Source of the DNA: Acetobacter senegalensis | GTDB taxonomy: Bacteria > Pseudomonadota > Alphaproteobacteria > Acetobacterales > Acetobacteraceae | Assembly (NCBI RefSeq): GCF_001580995.1 | Contig: NZ_LHZU01000148.1 | Location: 174,207-238,206 of the forward strand | Reading direction: 5' to 3' | Length of the DNA: 64,000 nucleotides | Shown here: positions 54,402 to 62,874 of the stretch, one piece after another | How the letters are laid out: every line of letters starts with the position of its first letter | How positions within the stretch are numbered: position 1 is the stretch's first letter | Made by a program: the position numbers and the translations under genes | The notes under the pieces: generated by a model | What the model saw: only the letters and a program-made list of their open reading frames with translations | Told to the model about the DNA's origin: nothing | Database searches by the model: none

Positions 54402-54830
54402 ATGTCAGAAATTTCTTCGGATGTTACGCATAAACGTATTCGTCCCTTCAATACTAAGGTTACTTATCCAGAGCAAAACTTGGACAATGATTTATGTCAG
54501 GCCGTGGTTGCCGGGAAGACCATTTATCTGCGTGGACAGGTGCCCCAGGATCTGGATACGCGGGAAAATGTCGGCGTTGGAGATCCGGTGAAGCAGACTC
54601 AGAAGGTCGCTGAAAATATTCTCCTGCTCCTTAATGAATGCGGGGCAGAGGCACGCCATATTTGCAAAGTGACCGTTTATCTAACGGATATACGCTATAG
54701 GGAGTCAGTATACCGAACGCTTGGGCAATATTTGAAAGGCGTTTTTCCGGTGTTTACGGGCCTTGTGGTTGTAGCGCTCGCTCGGCCGGAATGGCTCGTG
54801 GAAGTTGATGTTATCGCCGAACTGGACTGA
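54402..54830 (+). CDS. RidA/YjgF-family protein
   Basis: 142 residues of the Rid superfamily of enamine/imine deaminases. The family shape is clear: GKTIYLRGQVPQDLDT near the N-terminal strand pair, VAENILLLLNECGAEARHI, KVTVYLTDIRY, and RPEWLVEVDVIAEL at the end. Archetypal RidA uses an Arg in the IxxRxCV region to bind substrate carboxylate; here the equivalent segment reads VVVALARPEW, so substrate specificity may differ. GGAG sits 7 bases before the start. It begins a run of four same-strand degradative genes. Confidence 0.85.
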   Translation: MSEISSDVTHKRIRPFNTKVTYPEQNLDNDLCQAVVAGKTIYLRGQVPQDLDTRENVGVGDPVKQTQKVAENILLLLNECGAEARHICKVTVYLTDIRYRESVYRTLGQYLKGVFPVFTGLVVVALARPEWLVEVDVIAELD

Positions 54831-54867
54831 TGCCAAACAGTGTTTTTAACGACCGGTGGCGGTTTTA

Positions 54868-56019
54868 ATGAATAATACGGTTGATACACTGGCGCAGCTT
54901 GTTGCGTTTCCAAGTGTTTGTGGCACACCCAATAGTGCAATTATCGATTGGCTTGAAGCTCGTCTTTCGCTTTTGGGAGCATACATACTGCGTGTACCAG
55001 GAGAGGAGCTCGAACGGTACAATCTATTTGTCCGCATTGGGCCAGATGTAGCGGGTGGTATTGTTCTTTCTGCGCATGCAGATGTTGTGCCAACTGAAGG
55101 GCAAAGCTGGAGTTCTGATCCATTTACGTTAACTGAGCGAGACGGAAAGCTTTACGGACGCGGCAGCAGTGATATGAAAGGTTTTCTGGCCTGCATGGTT
55201 ACTGCCGCTGCTAAAGCAACGATCTCTCCTTTGAAACGACCTCTTTATCTCGCCATTTCGTACGATGAGGAACTGGGTTGCCTTGGTGTACGATTTCTGT
55301 TGCGAAAGCTGCAGGAGACCGGGCTTGCAGCGTCAGGTTGTATTATTGGCGAACCCACACAAATGCAGGTTGCTGTTGCGCATAAAGGGAAAGTGGCATT
55401 GCGTATTAAGTGCCGAGGTAAGTCGGCGCATTCGGCTAATCCGCTCAAAGGAATAAACGCAATTGCTCTTGCCGCCAGCATGGTGTCAGAACTTCAGACT
55501 CTTCAGAAGTATATCGAAGACACAGAGGAACATGACAAGCGTTTTGAAGTGCCTTTTTCAACGGTTCAGGTGGGTTTGATCGAAGGAGGGGTGGCTTTGA
55601 ACATCGTTCCGGAACATTGTAACTTAATGGTTGAAATCCGTGTTCTGCCCCACCTTTTGCCAGATGTTTATATTGCATGGTTGCGGGCCGCCGCACAACG
55701 TGTTGTGACACAGAACGGGCAGGGGGCCGTAATTGAGGTCGAGGTAATCAATAGCTATCCTGGTCTCAGTTATGATGAAAACGGATCTGGCATTTTATCT
55801 CTTGGTTTGCGAAGTATCTCTCAGAATACAACAACGGTAATTGACTTTGGCACAGAAGCGGGACTTTTTGCGCGAGAGCTAAATTTGCCATGCATTGTGT
55901 GTGGTCCGGGATCCATTGCGCGTGCGCACAAGGCTGATGAGTACATCACCAGACAAGAGCTTGAGGATTCAGATTTGTTTTTGTCTAGAATAATAGAAGA
56001 TCTTTGCAATAAATGTTAG
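54868..56019 (+). CDS. M20-family deacetylase, ArgE type
   Basis: 383 residues of the ArgE/DapE family. Metal ligands are in LSAHADVVPTEGQSW and YGRGSSDMKGFLAC; the catalytic Glu pair is in AISYDEELGCLGVR; the dimerisation domain begins near 180 (HKGKVALRIKCRGKSAHS). Such enzymes remove acyl groups from amino nitrogen, as in N-acetylornithine. No arginine genes are nearby, so a catabolic role on an N-acyl compound is more likely. An in-frame GTG at 54856 is the alternative start. Confidence 0.82.
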   Translation: MNNTVDTLAQLVAFPSVCGTPNSAIIDWLEARLSLLGAYILRVPGEELERYNLFVRIGPDVAGGIVLSAHADVVPTEGQSWSSDPFTLTERDGKLYGRGSSDMKGFLACMVTAAAKATISPLKRPLYLAISYDEELGCLGVRFLLRKLQETGLAASGCIIGEPTQMQVAVAHKGKVALRIKCRGKSAHSANPLKGINAIALAASMVSELQTLQKYIEDTEEHDKRFEVPFSTVQVGLIEGGVALNIVPEHCNLMVEIRVLPHLLPDVYIAWLRAAAQRVVTQNGQGAVIEVEVINSYPGLSYDENGSGILSLGLRSISQNTTTVIDFGTEAGLFARELNLPCIVCGPGSIARAHKADEYITRQELEDSDLFLSRIIEDLCNKC

Positions 56020-56199
56020 TAAATGCGCCAGTCTGACCGGTACTAAACGCCTGTATTTTTTCTATGAGAAATGAGAGCGGATTAGGAAAAACCTAAGACT
56101 ATCAAAGAAAAAGAGTTATTTATGTACCAGTTTCACTGCGTAATAAAATAGCAGAAGTATCTTGGCTGTATTGAGCCAGAAAATAAAAAGGTGGCGGTA

Positions 56200-57447
56200 A
56201 TGTCAGTGGAGAAAGTTGAAACGCTCGTTATTGGTGGAGGCCAAGCTGGCGTAGCTATGAGCGAACATCTAGGCAAGAGTGGATTGCCGCACCTAGTTGT
56301 CGAGCGTAATAGAATTGCAGAACGCTGGCGTTCTGAACGATGGGACTCATTGGTGGCTAACGGACCGGCATGGCATGATAGATTTCCCAATCTTACATTC
56401 GAGGGTGTTGACCCGGACGGCTTTGCATCTAAACAAAAAATAGTCGAATATTTTGAAGCTTATGCAATAAAAAACAACTCGCCCATTCGATGCGGGGTTA
56501 ACGTTGAGAAATTGACCAAGAATACAGATGGTTCGGCTTTTTTGGCCGAAACATCCTCTGGCACTATCGAGGCCAAAAATGTCGTTGTTGCAACGGGCCC
56601 CTTCCAGAAGCCAATTATTCCTTCCCTTGTTCCCCCATCAACCGGAATAAAGCAAATTCATTCCAGTGCCTATCGTAACCCGGATCAGTTAAAACAAGGG
56701 GCGGTGCTAGTTATCGGCGCGGGCTCTTCTGGCGCGCAGATAGCTGAAGAACTCATGAATGCAGGGCGCAAGGTCTATCTTGCCGTTGGTCCGCACGATC
56801 GTCCGCCACGAAAATACCGTGGGCGCGACTTTGTGTGGTGGCTCGGCGCACTAGGTATGTGGGATATGCGAACATGCAGTCCATCCATGGAGCATGTTAC
56901 CATTTCTGTCAGTGGGGCCAATGGCGGCCATACGATCGATTTTAGGCGTCTGGCAAGTCAAGGTATGACACTGGTTGGTCGTGCCGAGGGGTGGGAAAAC
57001 GGCCGTATACGTTTTGCTCCAGATCTCGCAAAAAATATTGCGGGTGGAGATGCTAACTATATTGCCATGCTGGATGCCGCTGATGCATATATCGAAAAAG
57101 AAAAGCTTGATTTACCTGAAGAGCCAGAGGCTCGTAACATCGGGCCAGATCCTGATTGTGTGACCAACCCCATCCTAGAACTCGATCTAAAGGAAGTTGG
57201 CATAACATCCATCGTATGGGCAACAGGTTACGCTCTGGACTTTGATTGGCTTGAGGTTGATGTCTTTAATGAAGCAGGCGAACCTGTTCATGACTGCGGT
57301 GTTTCCGAAGTGCCGGGCCTCTATTTTCTTGGACTTGCTTGGCTGTCTCGCAGGGCGTCTCCGTTTATCTGGGGAGTCTGGCACGACGCAAAGCACTTGG
57401 CCCAGCATATCGCCACGCAGCGGACCAGCGTAAGTCAACCAGACTGA
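56200..57447 (+). CDS. FAD-dependent monooxygenase, flavin-containing-monooxygenase-like
   Basis: 415 residues. Two dinucleotide folds: FAD at 9-20 (LVIGGGQAGVAMSEHL) and NADPH near 170 (GAVLVIGAGSSGAQIAEEL). The WRSERWDSLVANGPAWHDRFP stretch and IVWATGYALDFDWL (ATGY motif) place it with class B flavoprotein monooxygenases of the CzcO/indole-pyruvate-monooxygenase-like group. It would oxygenate a nitrogen, sulfur or keto-acid substrate. GTG at 56191 is in frame, but AGGTGG sits properly before ATG 56200. It is the third gene of the RidA-led run. Confidence 0.82.
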   Translation: MSVEKVETLVIGGGQAGVAMSEHLGKSGLPHLVVERNRIAERWRSERWDSLVANGPAWHDRFPNLTFEGVDPDGFASKQKIVEYFEAYAIKNNSPIRCGVNVEKLTKNTDGSAFLAETSSGTIEAKNVVVATGPFQKPIIPSLVPPSTGIKQIHSSAYRNPDQLKQGAVLVIGAGSSGAQIAEELMNAGRKVYLAVGPHDRPPRKYRGRDFVWWLGALGMWDMRTCSPSMEHVTISVSGANGGHTIDFRRLASQGMTLVGRAEGWENGRIRFAPDLAKNIAGGDANYIAMLDAADAYIEKEKLDLPEEPEARNIGPDPDCVTNPILELDLKEVGITSIVWATGYALDFDWLEVDVFNEAGEPVHDCGVSEVPGLYFLGLAWLSRRASPFIWGVWHDAKHLAQHIATQRTSVSQPD

Positions 57448-57525
57448 TAGTACTTTGCACTCTGCTCCGTAGCAGGGTGCAAAGCCGCTCGGTTTGTTCG
57501 TTTTTGTGTTGTATGGAGGTTGGTT

Positions 57526-58197
57526 GTGACATTTTCGATCGCCGCCCGTTGTCCCACTACTGGCTGTTTTGGCCTTGCTATTTCCTCTTCTTCTCCTGCA
57601 GTCGCTGCGCGGTGCGCGTATGTTCGTTCAGGCGTGGGAGCGGTAGCCACGCAAAATTCAACTGACCCCCGACTTGGCCCTGCCGTACTCGGCCTGATGG
57701 CAGAAGGGCTTTCTGCTTCGGCAGCGATTGAGGCCATTACGGCATCTGCTGAGCATATTCAGTACCGTCAACTTACCGCGGTTGATGCGCAGGGTAATAC
57801 GTCTGTTTTTTCTGGCATCCACGCACTTGGTACCAGTAGTTGGTTTAAAACTGACAATTGTGTTGCGGCGGGCAATCTATTAGCCAGCGTCGATGTCCCA
57901 GCTAGAATGGTCGAAGCGTTTGAAACCGCCAAGGGAGCCCTAGGTGACAGGCTTATTGCCGCCATGCAGGGCGGAATGGTCGCTGGTGGCGAGGCGGGCC
58001 CTGTCTTTTCTGCCGGCCTGCTTCTTATAGGGGCACAGAACTGGCCGATGGCGGATCTTCGTATAGACTGGGACGTCGAGCCAATCAGCCGCTTGGCAAC
58101 ACTCTGGACAGTCTGGAAGCCTCAAATGGGCGCATACATTCAACGCGCGTTGGACCCCACAGAGGCCCCTAAATTTGGAGTGCCAGGAGACGAATAA
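57526..58197 (+). CDS. DUF1028-family Ntn-hydrolase-like protein
   Basis: 223 residues. The N-terminal TFSIAARCPTTGCFGLAI and SSSPAVAARCAYVRSGVGAVATQ are typical of DUF1028, with the conserved GNLL and GGMVAGGEAGPVFSAGLL stretches. Family members have an Ntn-hydrolase fold and are often found beside amidohydrolases, but their reaction is not established as far as I know. GGAGG at 57515-57519 sits 6 bases before a GTG at 57526, which is taken as start; a TTG at 57520 is less likely. The association here with RidA, M20 and a monooxygenase is informative. Confidence 0.82.
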   Translation: MTFSIAARCPTTGCFGLAISSSSPAVAARCAYVRSGVGAVATQNSTDPRLGPAVLGLMAEGLSASAAIEAITASAEHIQYRQLTAVDAQGNTSVFSGIHALGTSSWFKTDNCVAAGNLLASVDVPARMVEAFETAKGALGDRLIAAMQGGMVAGGEAGPVFSAGLLLIGAQNWPMADLRIDWDVEPISRLATLWTVWKPQMGAYIQRALDPTEAPKFGVPGDE

Positions 58198-58266
58198 GCC
58201 GTATTTTCTCAGCTCCACTGCAATTAACGCCGTAGCAATAATGGTTCGATAGTGTAACATGGAAAA

Positions 58267-59202
58267 ATGCGCTACACTTTAAGACAGCTAGAATATTTTA
58301 TTGCGGCAGGCGAATGTGGTTCCATAACGGTGGCTTCCGAGCGCATTGCTATATCGCAGCCTTCCATCTCCACGGCTATTAGCCATTTGGAGAAAGAGCT
58401 TGGTGTACAACTTTTTGTTCGCCAGCATGCCCATGGTTTATCGCTGACTCCTGCCGGTCGGAAGCTCGTTGTGGCCGCAAAGCGGGTCATAAAGGAAGCC
58501 GAAAATCTTTATGACGCAGCATCTGAGGCAACAGACCAAGTGCGTGGGCAATTATGCGTAGGCTCCATGGTGACCTTGGCGCCAATGATCATGCCGGAAC
58601 TCGCACACAACTTTATGTCCATCTATCCGATGGTACAAATACGGCAGTTTGAAGCCAATCAGGAATGGCTTCTTGATAGTCTACGGCGTGTCGAGATTGA
58701 TATTGCCATAGCCTATGATCTTCAAATACCCGAAGGTATCGAGTTTTCGCCTCTCGCGAGCTTGCCTCCCTATGTTCTTGTTAGTGCCAACCACCCGTTT
58801 GCACAGAAAACTGAGGTCAGTCTGCAGGATCTTGTCGATGAACCTATGGTTCTACTGGACCTGCCTTTTAGCCGGGAGTATTTTTTTTCGCTCTTCTTTA
58901 AAGAAGCTCTGCAACCCAAGATCTATTCTAGCTCAGCTCATTTAGAAGTCGTTCGGACAATGGTTGCAAACGGGTATGGTTATACGCTTGCCAATGTACG
59001 CCCGCGCTCGGACATGGCGCTGGATGGACGGAAGTTGGTACATATTCCCCTCGCCGGTAGCCACAGGCCTATGATTGTGGGAACCGCAACATTGGCAAAC
59101 CTGAACAAGTCACGTCTGCTTCAGGCCTTTGAGCAACATTGCAAGACTTCCATTTCCGACTCTCATATTCCCGGCATGCTGGCTTCCATTTTAGGACATT
59201 GA
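58267..59202 (+). CDS. LysR-family transcriptional regulator
   Basis: 311 residues. Helix-turn-helix at 1-60 (MRYTLRQLEYFIAAGECGSI, ISQPSISTAISHLEKELG), then an effector-binding domain from about 90. It follows the DUF1028 gene by 69 bases on the same strand and probably controls the RidA-led set or the nucleoside hydrolase gene downstream. The paralogous regulator at 61853 shares TLRQxxYFxAxxxxG(S/T), suggesting the two respond to related effectors. Confidence 0.88.
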   Translation: MRYTLRQLEYFIAAGECGSITVASERIAISQPSISTAISHLEKELGVQLFVRQHAHGLSLTPAGRKLVVAAKRVIKEAENLYDAASEATDQVRGQLCVGSMVTLAPMIMPELAHNFMSIYPMVQIRQFEANQEWLLDSLRRVEIDIAIAYDLQIPEGIEFSPLASLPPYVLVSANHPFAQKTEVSLQDLVDEPMVLLDLPFSREYFFSLFFKEALQPKIYSSSAHLEVVRTMVANGYGYTLANVRPRSDMALDGRKLVHIPLAGSHRPMIVGTATLANLNKSRLLQAFEQHCKTSISDSHIPGMLASILGH

Positions 59203-59267
59203 TAGCAACATTTCTCCGTATACCGCGAAGGGGCGCAAAACTCCCAAGCTTTGAAAGTTACCAGCTC

Positions 59268-60317
59268 ATGAAATATTCCAGAATTGGCCGCCGTGGGTTC
59301 ATGCACGTTGTGGGGGCCGCTAGCTTTGTGTCGCCAGCTAAGGCTATGTCGCGATCTAATTCAAAACAAAAAATTATTTTTGATACTGATCCCGGTATTG
59401 ATGATGCGATGGCGCTTTTATTTATACAAAAAAGCCCTGTTCTAGAGCTGGTTGGTATAACAACTGTTGCTGGCAATGGGTTAATTGATACAGTGACAAG
59501 AAACACACTTTACTTAAAGGACCGTTTCGGCATAAAGGCTCCCATCGCCAAGGGCGCTGGACCTGCGTTAGACGGCTCTGTTTCTCCTGCATCAACACGC
59601 GTACACGGCGATAACGGCTTAGGAGATATTTTGATTCCCCCTATGTCAGAAAACACGCTGGATCCCCGCCCCGGCTGGAAATTCATTTCTGATATTGTAA
59701 GGCAGTATCCAGGGGAAGTTACATTGGTGACCGTTGGCCATTTTACAAACCTGGCCCAAGCTCTACGGTATGATCCCGATGTCGTAAAGTTTGTAAAAGA
59801 TGTGGTTGTTATGGGAGGAGCATTTGGGTTTGACGGCTATCTTGGCAACAGAACGCCATGTGCGGAATCAAACATTTATGGTGATCCAATAGCGGCAGAT
59901 GAAGTCTTTTCGGCTCAATGGAAAGTGACCATTGTGGGATTGGACGTAACAATGAAGCTTCCGGTTAAATTCAATGAAATAGACCAGCTAAAACAAAGTA
60001 ACGACCCAGCGTGCCAGTTGTTATGGGCTATCTCGAGAAAATACGTTAATTATTACCGGAAAGAAGGTCTCAATCATATCTACATTCATGATGCCGCTGC
60101 CGTTGCGGCAGCCATTAATCCAGCGCTTTTCACGAGAAGATCAGGAGCTGTGCGCGTTGTTACCGAAGGATTTGCTCGTGGAGAAACAATCCAGAAGCCT
60201 GATGACAGGCATTACCTTATCAGCAACTGGGATAATAGACCCTCGCAATCTGTCTGTATAGACGTCGATTCATCCAAGCTAAAAAACCTTTTCTTTGATA
60301 CAATTTTAAAAAAGTGA
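59268..60317 (+). CDS. inosine/uridine-preferring nucleoside hydrolase, Tat-exported
   Basis: 349 residues. The calcium-binding signature DTDPGIDDA (about 39-47) is complete, with VGHFTNLAQAL and IHDAAAVAAAINP further on; these mark the IunH family that splits ribonucleosides into base and ribose. The N-terminus MKYSRIGRRGFMHVVGAASF has a twin-arginine pattern, so the enzyme may work in the periplasm, unlike most bacterial family members. The frame is open to 59139 but overlaps the LysR gene; ATG 59268 gives the signal. A purine/pyrimidine-type permease lies just downstream on the opposite strand, so released bases could be imported. Confidence 0.85.
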   Translation: MKYSRIGRRGFMHVVGAASFVSPAKAMSRSNSKQKIIFDTDPGIDDAMALLFIQKSPVLELVGITTVAGNGLIDTVTRNTLYLKDRFGIKAPIAKGAGPALDGSVSPASTRVHGDNGLGDILIPPMSENTLDPRPGWKFISDIVRQYPGEVTLVTVGHFTNLAQALRYDPDVVKFVKDVVVMGGAFGFDGYLGNRTPCAESNIYGDPIAADEVFSAQWKVTIVGLDVTMKLPVKFNEIDQLKQSNDPACQLLWAISRKYVNYYRKEGLNHIYIHDAAAVAAAINPALFTRRSGAVRVVTEGFARGETIQKPDDRHYLISNWDNRPSQSVCIDVDSSKLKNLFFDTILKK

Positions 60318-60324
60318 TTTATGG

Positions 60325-60353
60325 TTGGTATACCTGAAAATTAGGTATACCAA
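60325..60353. terminator. perfect 11-bp hairpin between convergent genes
   Basis: TTGGTATACCT at 60325-60335, a 7-base loop, and its exact complement at 60343-60353. It lies between the stops of the nucleoside hydrolase (plus) and the NCS1 permease (minus), as a shared terminator would. Confidence 0.65.
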
Positions 60354-60368
60354 TATTATGATGTCATA

Positions 60369-61769
60369 TTATCTAATTTTTTTTGATACTATATAGTATA
60401 AAGTGGATGTAGTCCCTAAGCCAATTAGCCAAGAAATATCGATACTATGCAAGTGGCAGGCTATTGGACCAACATAAGCTGGTGTAACAAGAAAAGGGAA
60501 TTGTAATATCAGAGAAAGGAAAAAACACAGAAATGCTATTTTATTAATACGACCATAAATCCCACCATCTTTTTTGAAAAATGCATTTACATCATACTTT
60601 GCATGATGAATCAGATAATAATCCACCAGATTGATGGCAGTCCAAGGGATCATAATCATCATGAGAATATCAAGAAAATCGATGTAGCGGTGTAAAAAGT
60701 CATTTGTCATGAAGAAAACACACCAACATGCCAGAATAAACAAGGCTAGTGTTGTTAAAAGCCGCGAACGTCTACCAAAGTTGTAAGATGAAAAGAAGGT
60801 TTGAAAAATTGAAAGTGCTGCGAGCGCTCCACAATAAATATTCATGGCGGTCGGACCAGCCATCCCTAGAATAAGTGAGCAGAGTACAAGAGTTGCAGCC
60901 AGTGTGCTGCTAGAGGAAAGATGGGTGTATAATGAACCGACGAGAGCTCCTGCAGAATTAGCCTCAAACCCTAATAACATACCAATTGTCATAGGAAAGA
61001 ACGCTCCAAGGCATGACCCTCCATAAGTCGCCCAAAAGGCATTTTTAACCCCCTGTTTTGTGGCAGGCAGATAACGTGAGTAGTCCGAAACATAGGGAGC
61101 AAATGCAATTTGCCAGAGTGCAATAATGGAGAAGGCTCCCACCACATTTGACAGGCTGTTGGTTGAATGAGGCGATCCGTTTACAATTATTTTATAAATC
61201 TCTGGGTCTTTTACTAAAAGGATTATACAGGTCGTAAGAGCTGTAATACCCAGAAAAGTACTAAGTTTTCCTGCTAGATGCAGGCAATAGTAACCTCCCA
61301 AAGCCGGGAGAAGACAAAAAAAGGCTACGATAAGAAGAGAGGTAGATCGGTTTAAAGTCGGCACAATAAAATTGAAAGTTTCTCCTCCTAATATAATATT
61401 GGAGGCAGTAAAGCCAACATACATAAAAATCAATAAAAGGGTAATAATTGCTGCACCCACTGTACCAAACTGGCCGCGGGCCTGTACCATTTGCGGGACA
61501 CCCAAAATAGGACCCTGTGCTGCATGAAGGGCCATAAACAGACCTCCGATCAAGTTCCCTAATACAAGTGTCAGCAATGCCACAGGCAGACTTAAATGAA
61601 AGACACCTGTTGTCAGTGCGCCTGTAGAAATGGTAAGGATCATCAAATTCCCACCAAACCAGATAGTGAACAAGTCTCGCGATGTACCAAACCGAGCTGT
61701 TTCTGGAATGGGATAAATGCTGCCTTTTTCCACGAAATTTTTTGCAGGGGGGTCTTGGGGTGTCGGCAT
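60369..61769 (-). CDS. NCS1-family nucleobase/hydantoin permease
   Basis: 466 residues with about 12 membrane helices. NCS1 features: the N-terminal RDLFTIWFGGNLMILTISTGAL, then GPILGVPQMVQARGQFG, and the C-terminal loop MMIMIPWTAINLVDYYLIHH. The family carries cytosine, uracil, purines, allantoin, hydantoins or thiamine precursors. A TTG one codon upstream is in frame; GGAG 8 bases before ATG 61769 supports that start. The sequence is distinctly AT-rich in third positions. It converges on the nucleoside hydrolase gene and is next to a LysR gene on the same strand. Confidence 0.85.
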   Translation of the reverse strand: MPTPQDPPAKNFVEKGSIYPIPETARFGTSRDLFTIWFGGNLMILTISTGALTTGVFHLSLPVALLTLVLGNLIGGLFMALHAAQGPILGVPQMVQARGQFGTVGAAIITLLLIFMYVGFTASNIILGGETFNFIVPTLNRSTSLLIVAFFCLLPALGGYYCLHLAGKLSTFLGITALTTCIILLVKDPEIYKIIVNGSPHSTNSLSNVVGAFSIIALWQIAFAPYVSDYSRYLPATKQGVKNAFWATYGGSCLGAFFPMTIGMLLGFEANSAGALVGSLYTHLSSSSTLAATLVLCSLILGMAGPTAMNIYCGALAALSIFQTFFSSYNFGRRSRLLTTLALFILACWCVFFMTNDFLHRYIDFLDILMMIMIPWTAINLVDYYLIHHAKYDVNAFFKKDGGIYGRINKIAFLCFFLSLILQFPFLVTPAYVGPIACHLHSIDISWLIGLGTTSTLYYIVSKKIR

Positions 61770-61852
61770 CAAGGTAGCTCCGTTTATACCTGGAAATATT
61801 ACGACACCACAATAAAATAGAAAAGCTGTATTACCTTTTTGTTATTTATTTT

Positions 61853-62782
61853 TTATTGAGGTTTGACATAGCCAAAATTCCTAGATTTTTCACGTATAAA
61901 TGATGAGATATTTCTAAAAATATAATCAGGCGGTGCGGATCCTCTTGTTTGTTTTCTTGCAATAATAATGTTCAGAGGATTTGTGGGCTCACTTATGGGA
62001 ATTTCAACCACTTTATTACAAAAACTATCATTATTCTTTCTTCGTAATGCCACAATCGCTATACCCATGCCAGCAGCGACTGCGCAATAAAGAGATTCCA
62101 TGGTGTGTGCTCGAAAATTAATAGACGGATTTTTCTTTATTTTATAAAATAAATTTTCAAAATATTCATCTGATCCAGGTAAGTTGAAGAGAGCTAGTGG
62201 TTCGTTACTAATATCTTCCAGCGTAAGGTTTTTACACTTTGCCAACGGGTGATCTTCTCGCATGATAACATAAGGTTGTAGACTGAACAGGGTCTCGGTC
62301 TGTATTTTTTCACCAATACGACCCATGTCATAAGCAATCAGTAAATCAAGATCGTTATTTGCAAGGGATTTCACAAGATTTTTATGATTGTTTTCATGAA
62401 AATCGAGCTTTATTTCTGGAAATCTGTTCATAAGATATTTTTGAAGATCATATAATATATAAGGCGTAAGATTTATAAAACAGCCTATTCGCAATATTGT
62501 CTGAGTATTACAAGCTATCTTGGCGGCTATTTCTTCGGTTTTCTGTGCGGTAATCAGTAACTGTCTTATCGAAGATTCTAGCGCAAGTCCTGCTTGGGTC
62601 AGGCGTGCACCCCGGGCCGGGAGTCTTTCAAGTAGAACAAGGTTTGTAATTTGTTCAAGTTTTCGTAGTCCGTCAGCTAGTGCAGGTTCCGAAATATTCA
62701 GTGTTAAAGCCGCGCCGGACATTGTTCCATGGTCAGCTACGGCAACAAAATACATTGCCTGTCGGAGTGTAATTCGAACCAT
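61853..62782 (-). CDS. LysR-family transcriptional regulator
   Basis: 309 residues. Helix-turn-helix near 1-60 (MVRITLRQAMYFVAVADHG, TLNISEPALADGLRKLE), with an effector domain from about 90. The frame is open to 62842; AAGGAAAG 8 bases before ATG 62782 sets the start. Very AT-rich coding (many AAA/ATT codons), like the permease gene downstream and unlike the 27-44 kb genes. It is divergent from the PhyH dioxygenase gene with 92 bases between, so it probably controls that gene and perhaps the permease gene. Confidence 0.87.
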   Translation of the reverse strand: MVRITLRQAMYFVAVADHGTMSGAALTLNISEPALADGLRKLEQITNLVLLERLPARGARLTQAGLALESSIRQLLITAQKTEEIAAKIACNTQTILRIGCFINLTPYILYDLQKYLMNRFPEIKLDFHENNHKNLVKSLANNDLDLLIAYDMGRIGEKIQTETLFSLQPYVIMREDHPLAKCKNLTLEDISNEPLALFNLPGSDEYFENLFYKIKKNPSINFRAHTMESLYCAVAAGMGIAIVALRRKNNDSFCNKVVEIPISEPTNPLNIIIARKQTRGSAPPDYIFRNISSFIREKSRNFGYVKPQ

Positions 62783-62874
62783 GAAAAAATCTTTCCTTTT
62801 CCACGAAAAAAACAGTTTTCTCTTTTTGGTTGAGTTCGTCAAATTGTAAGGGCTGTCATAGTGGAGATTAAGTA
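62783..62874. promoter_or_regulatory. divergent LysR/PhyH control region
   Basis: 92 AT-rich bases between two divergent starts; it holds a ribosome site in each direction (AAGGAAAG and GGAG). A LysR operator is expected here by arrangement but is not identified. Confidence 0.45.
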
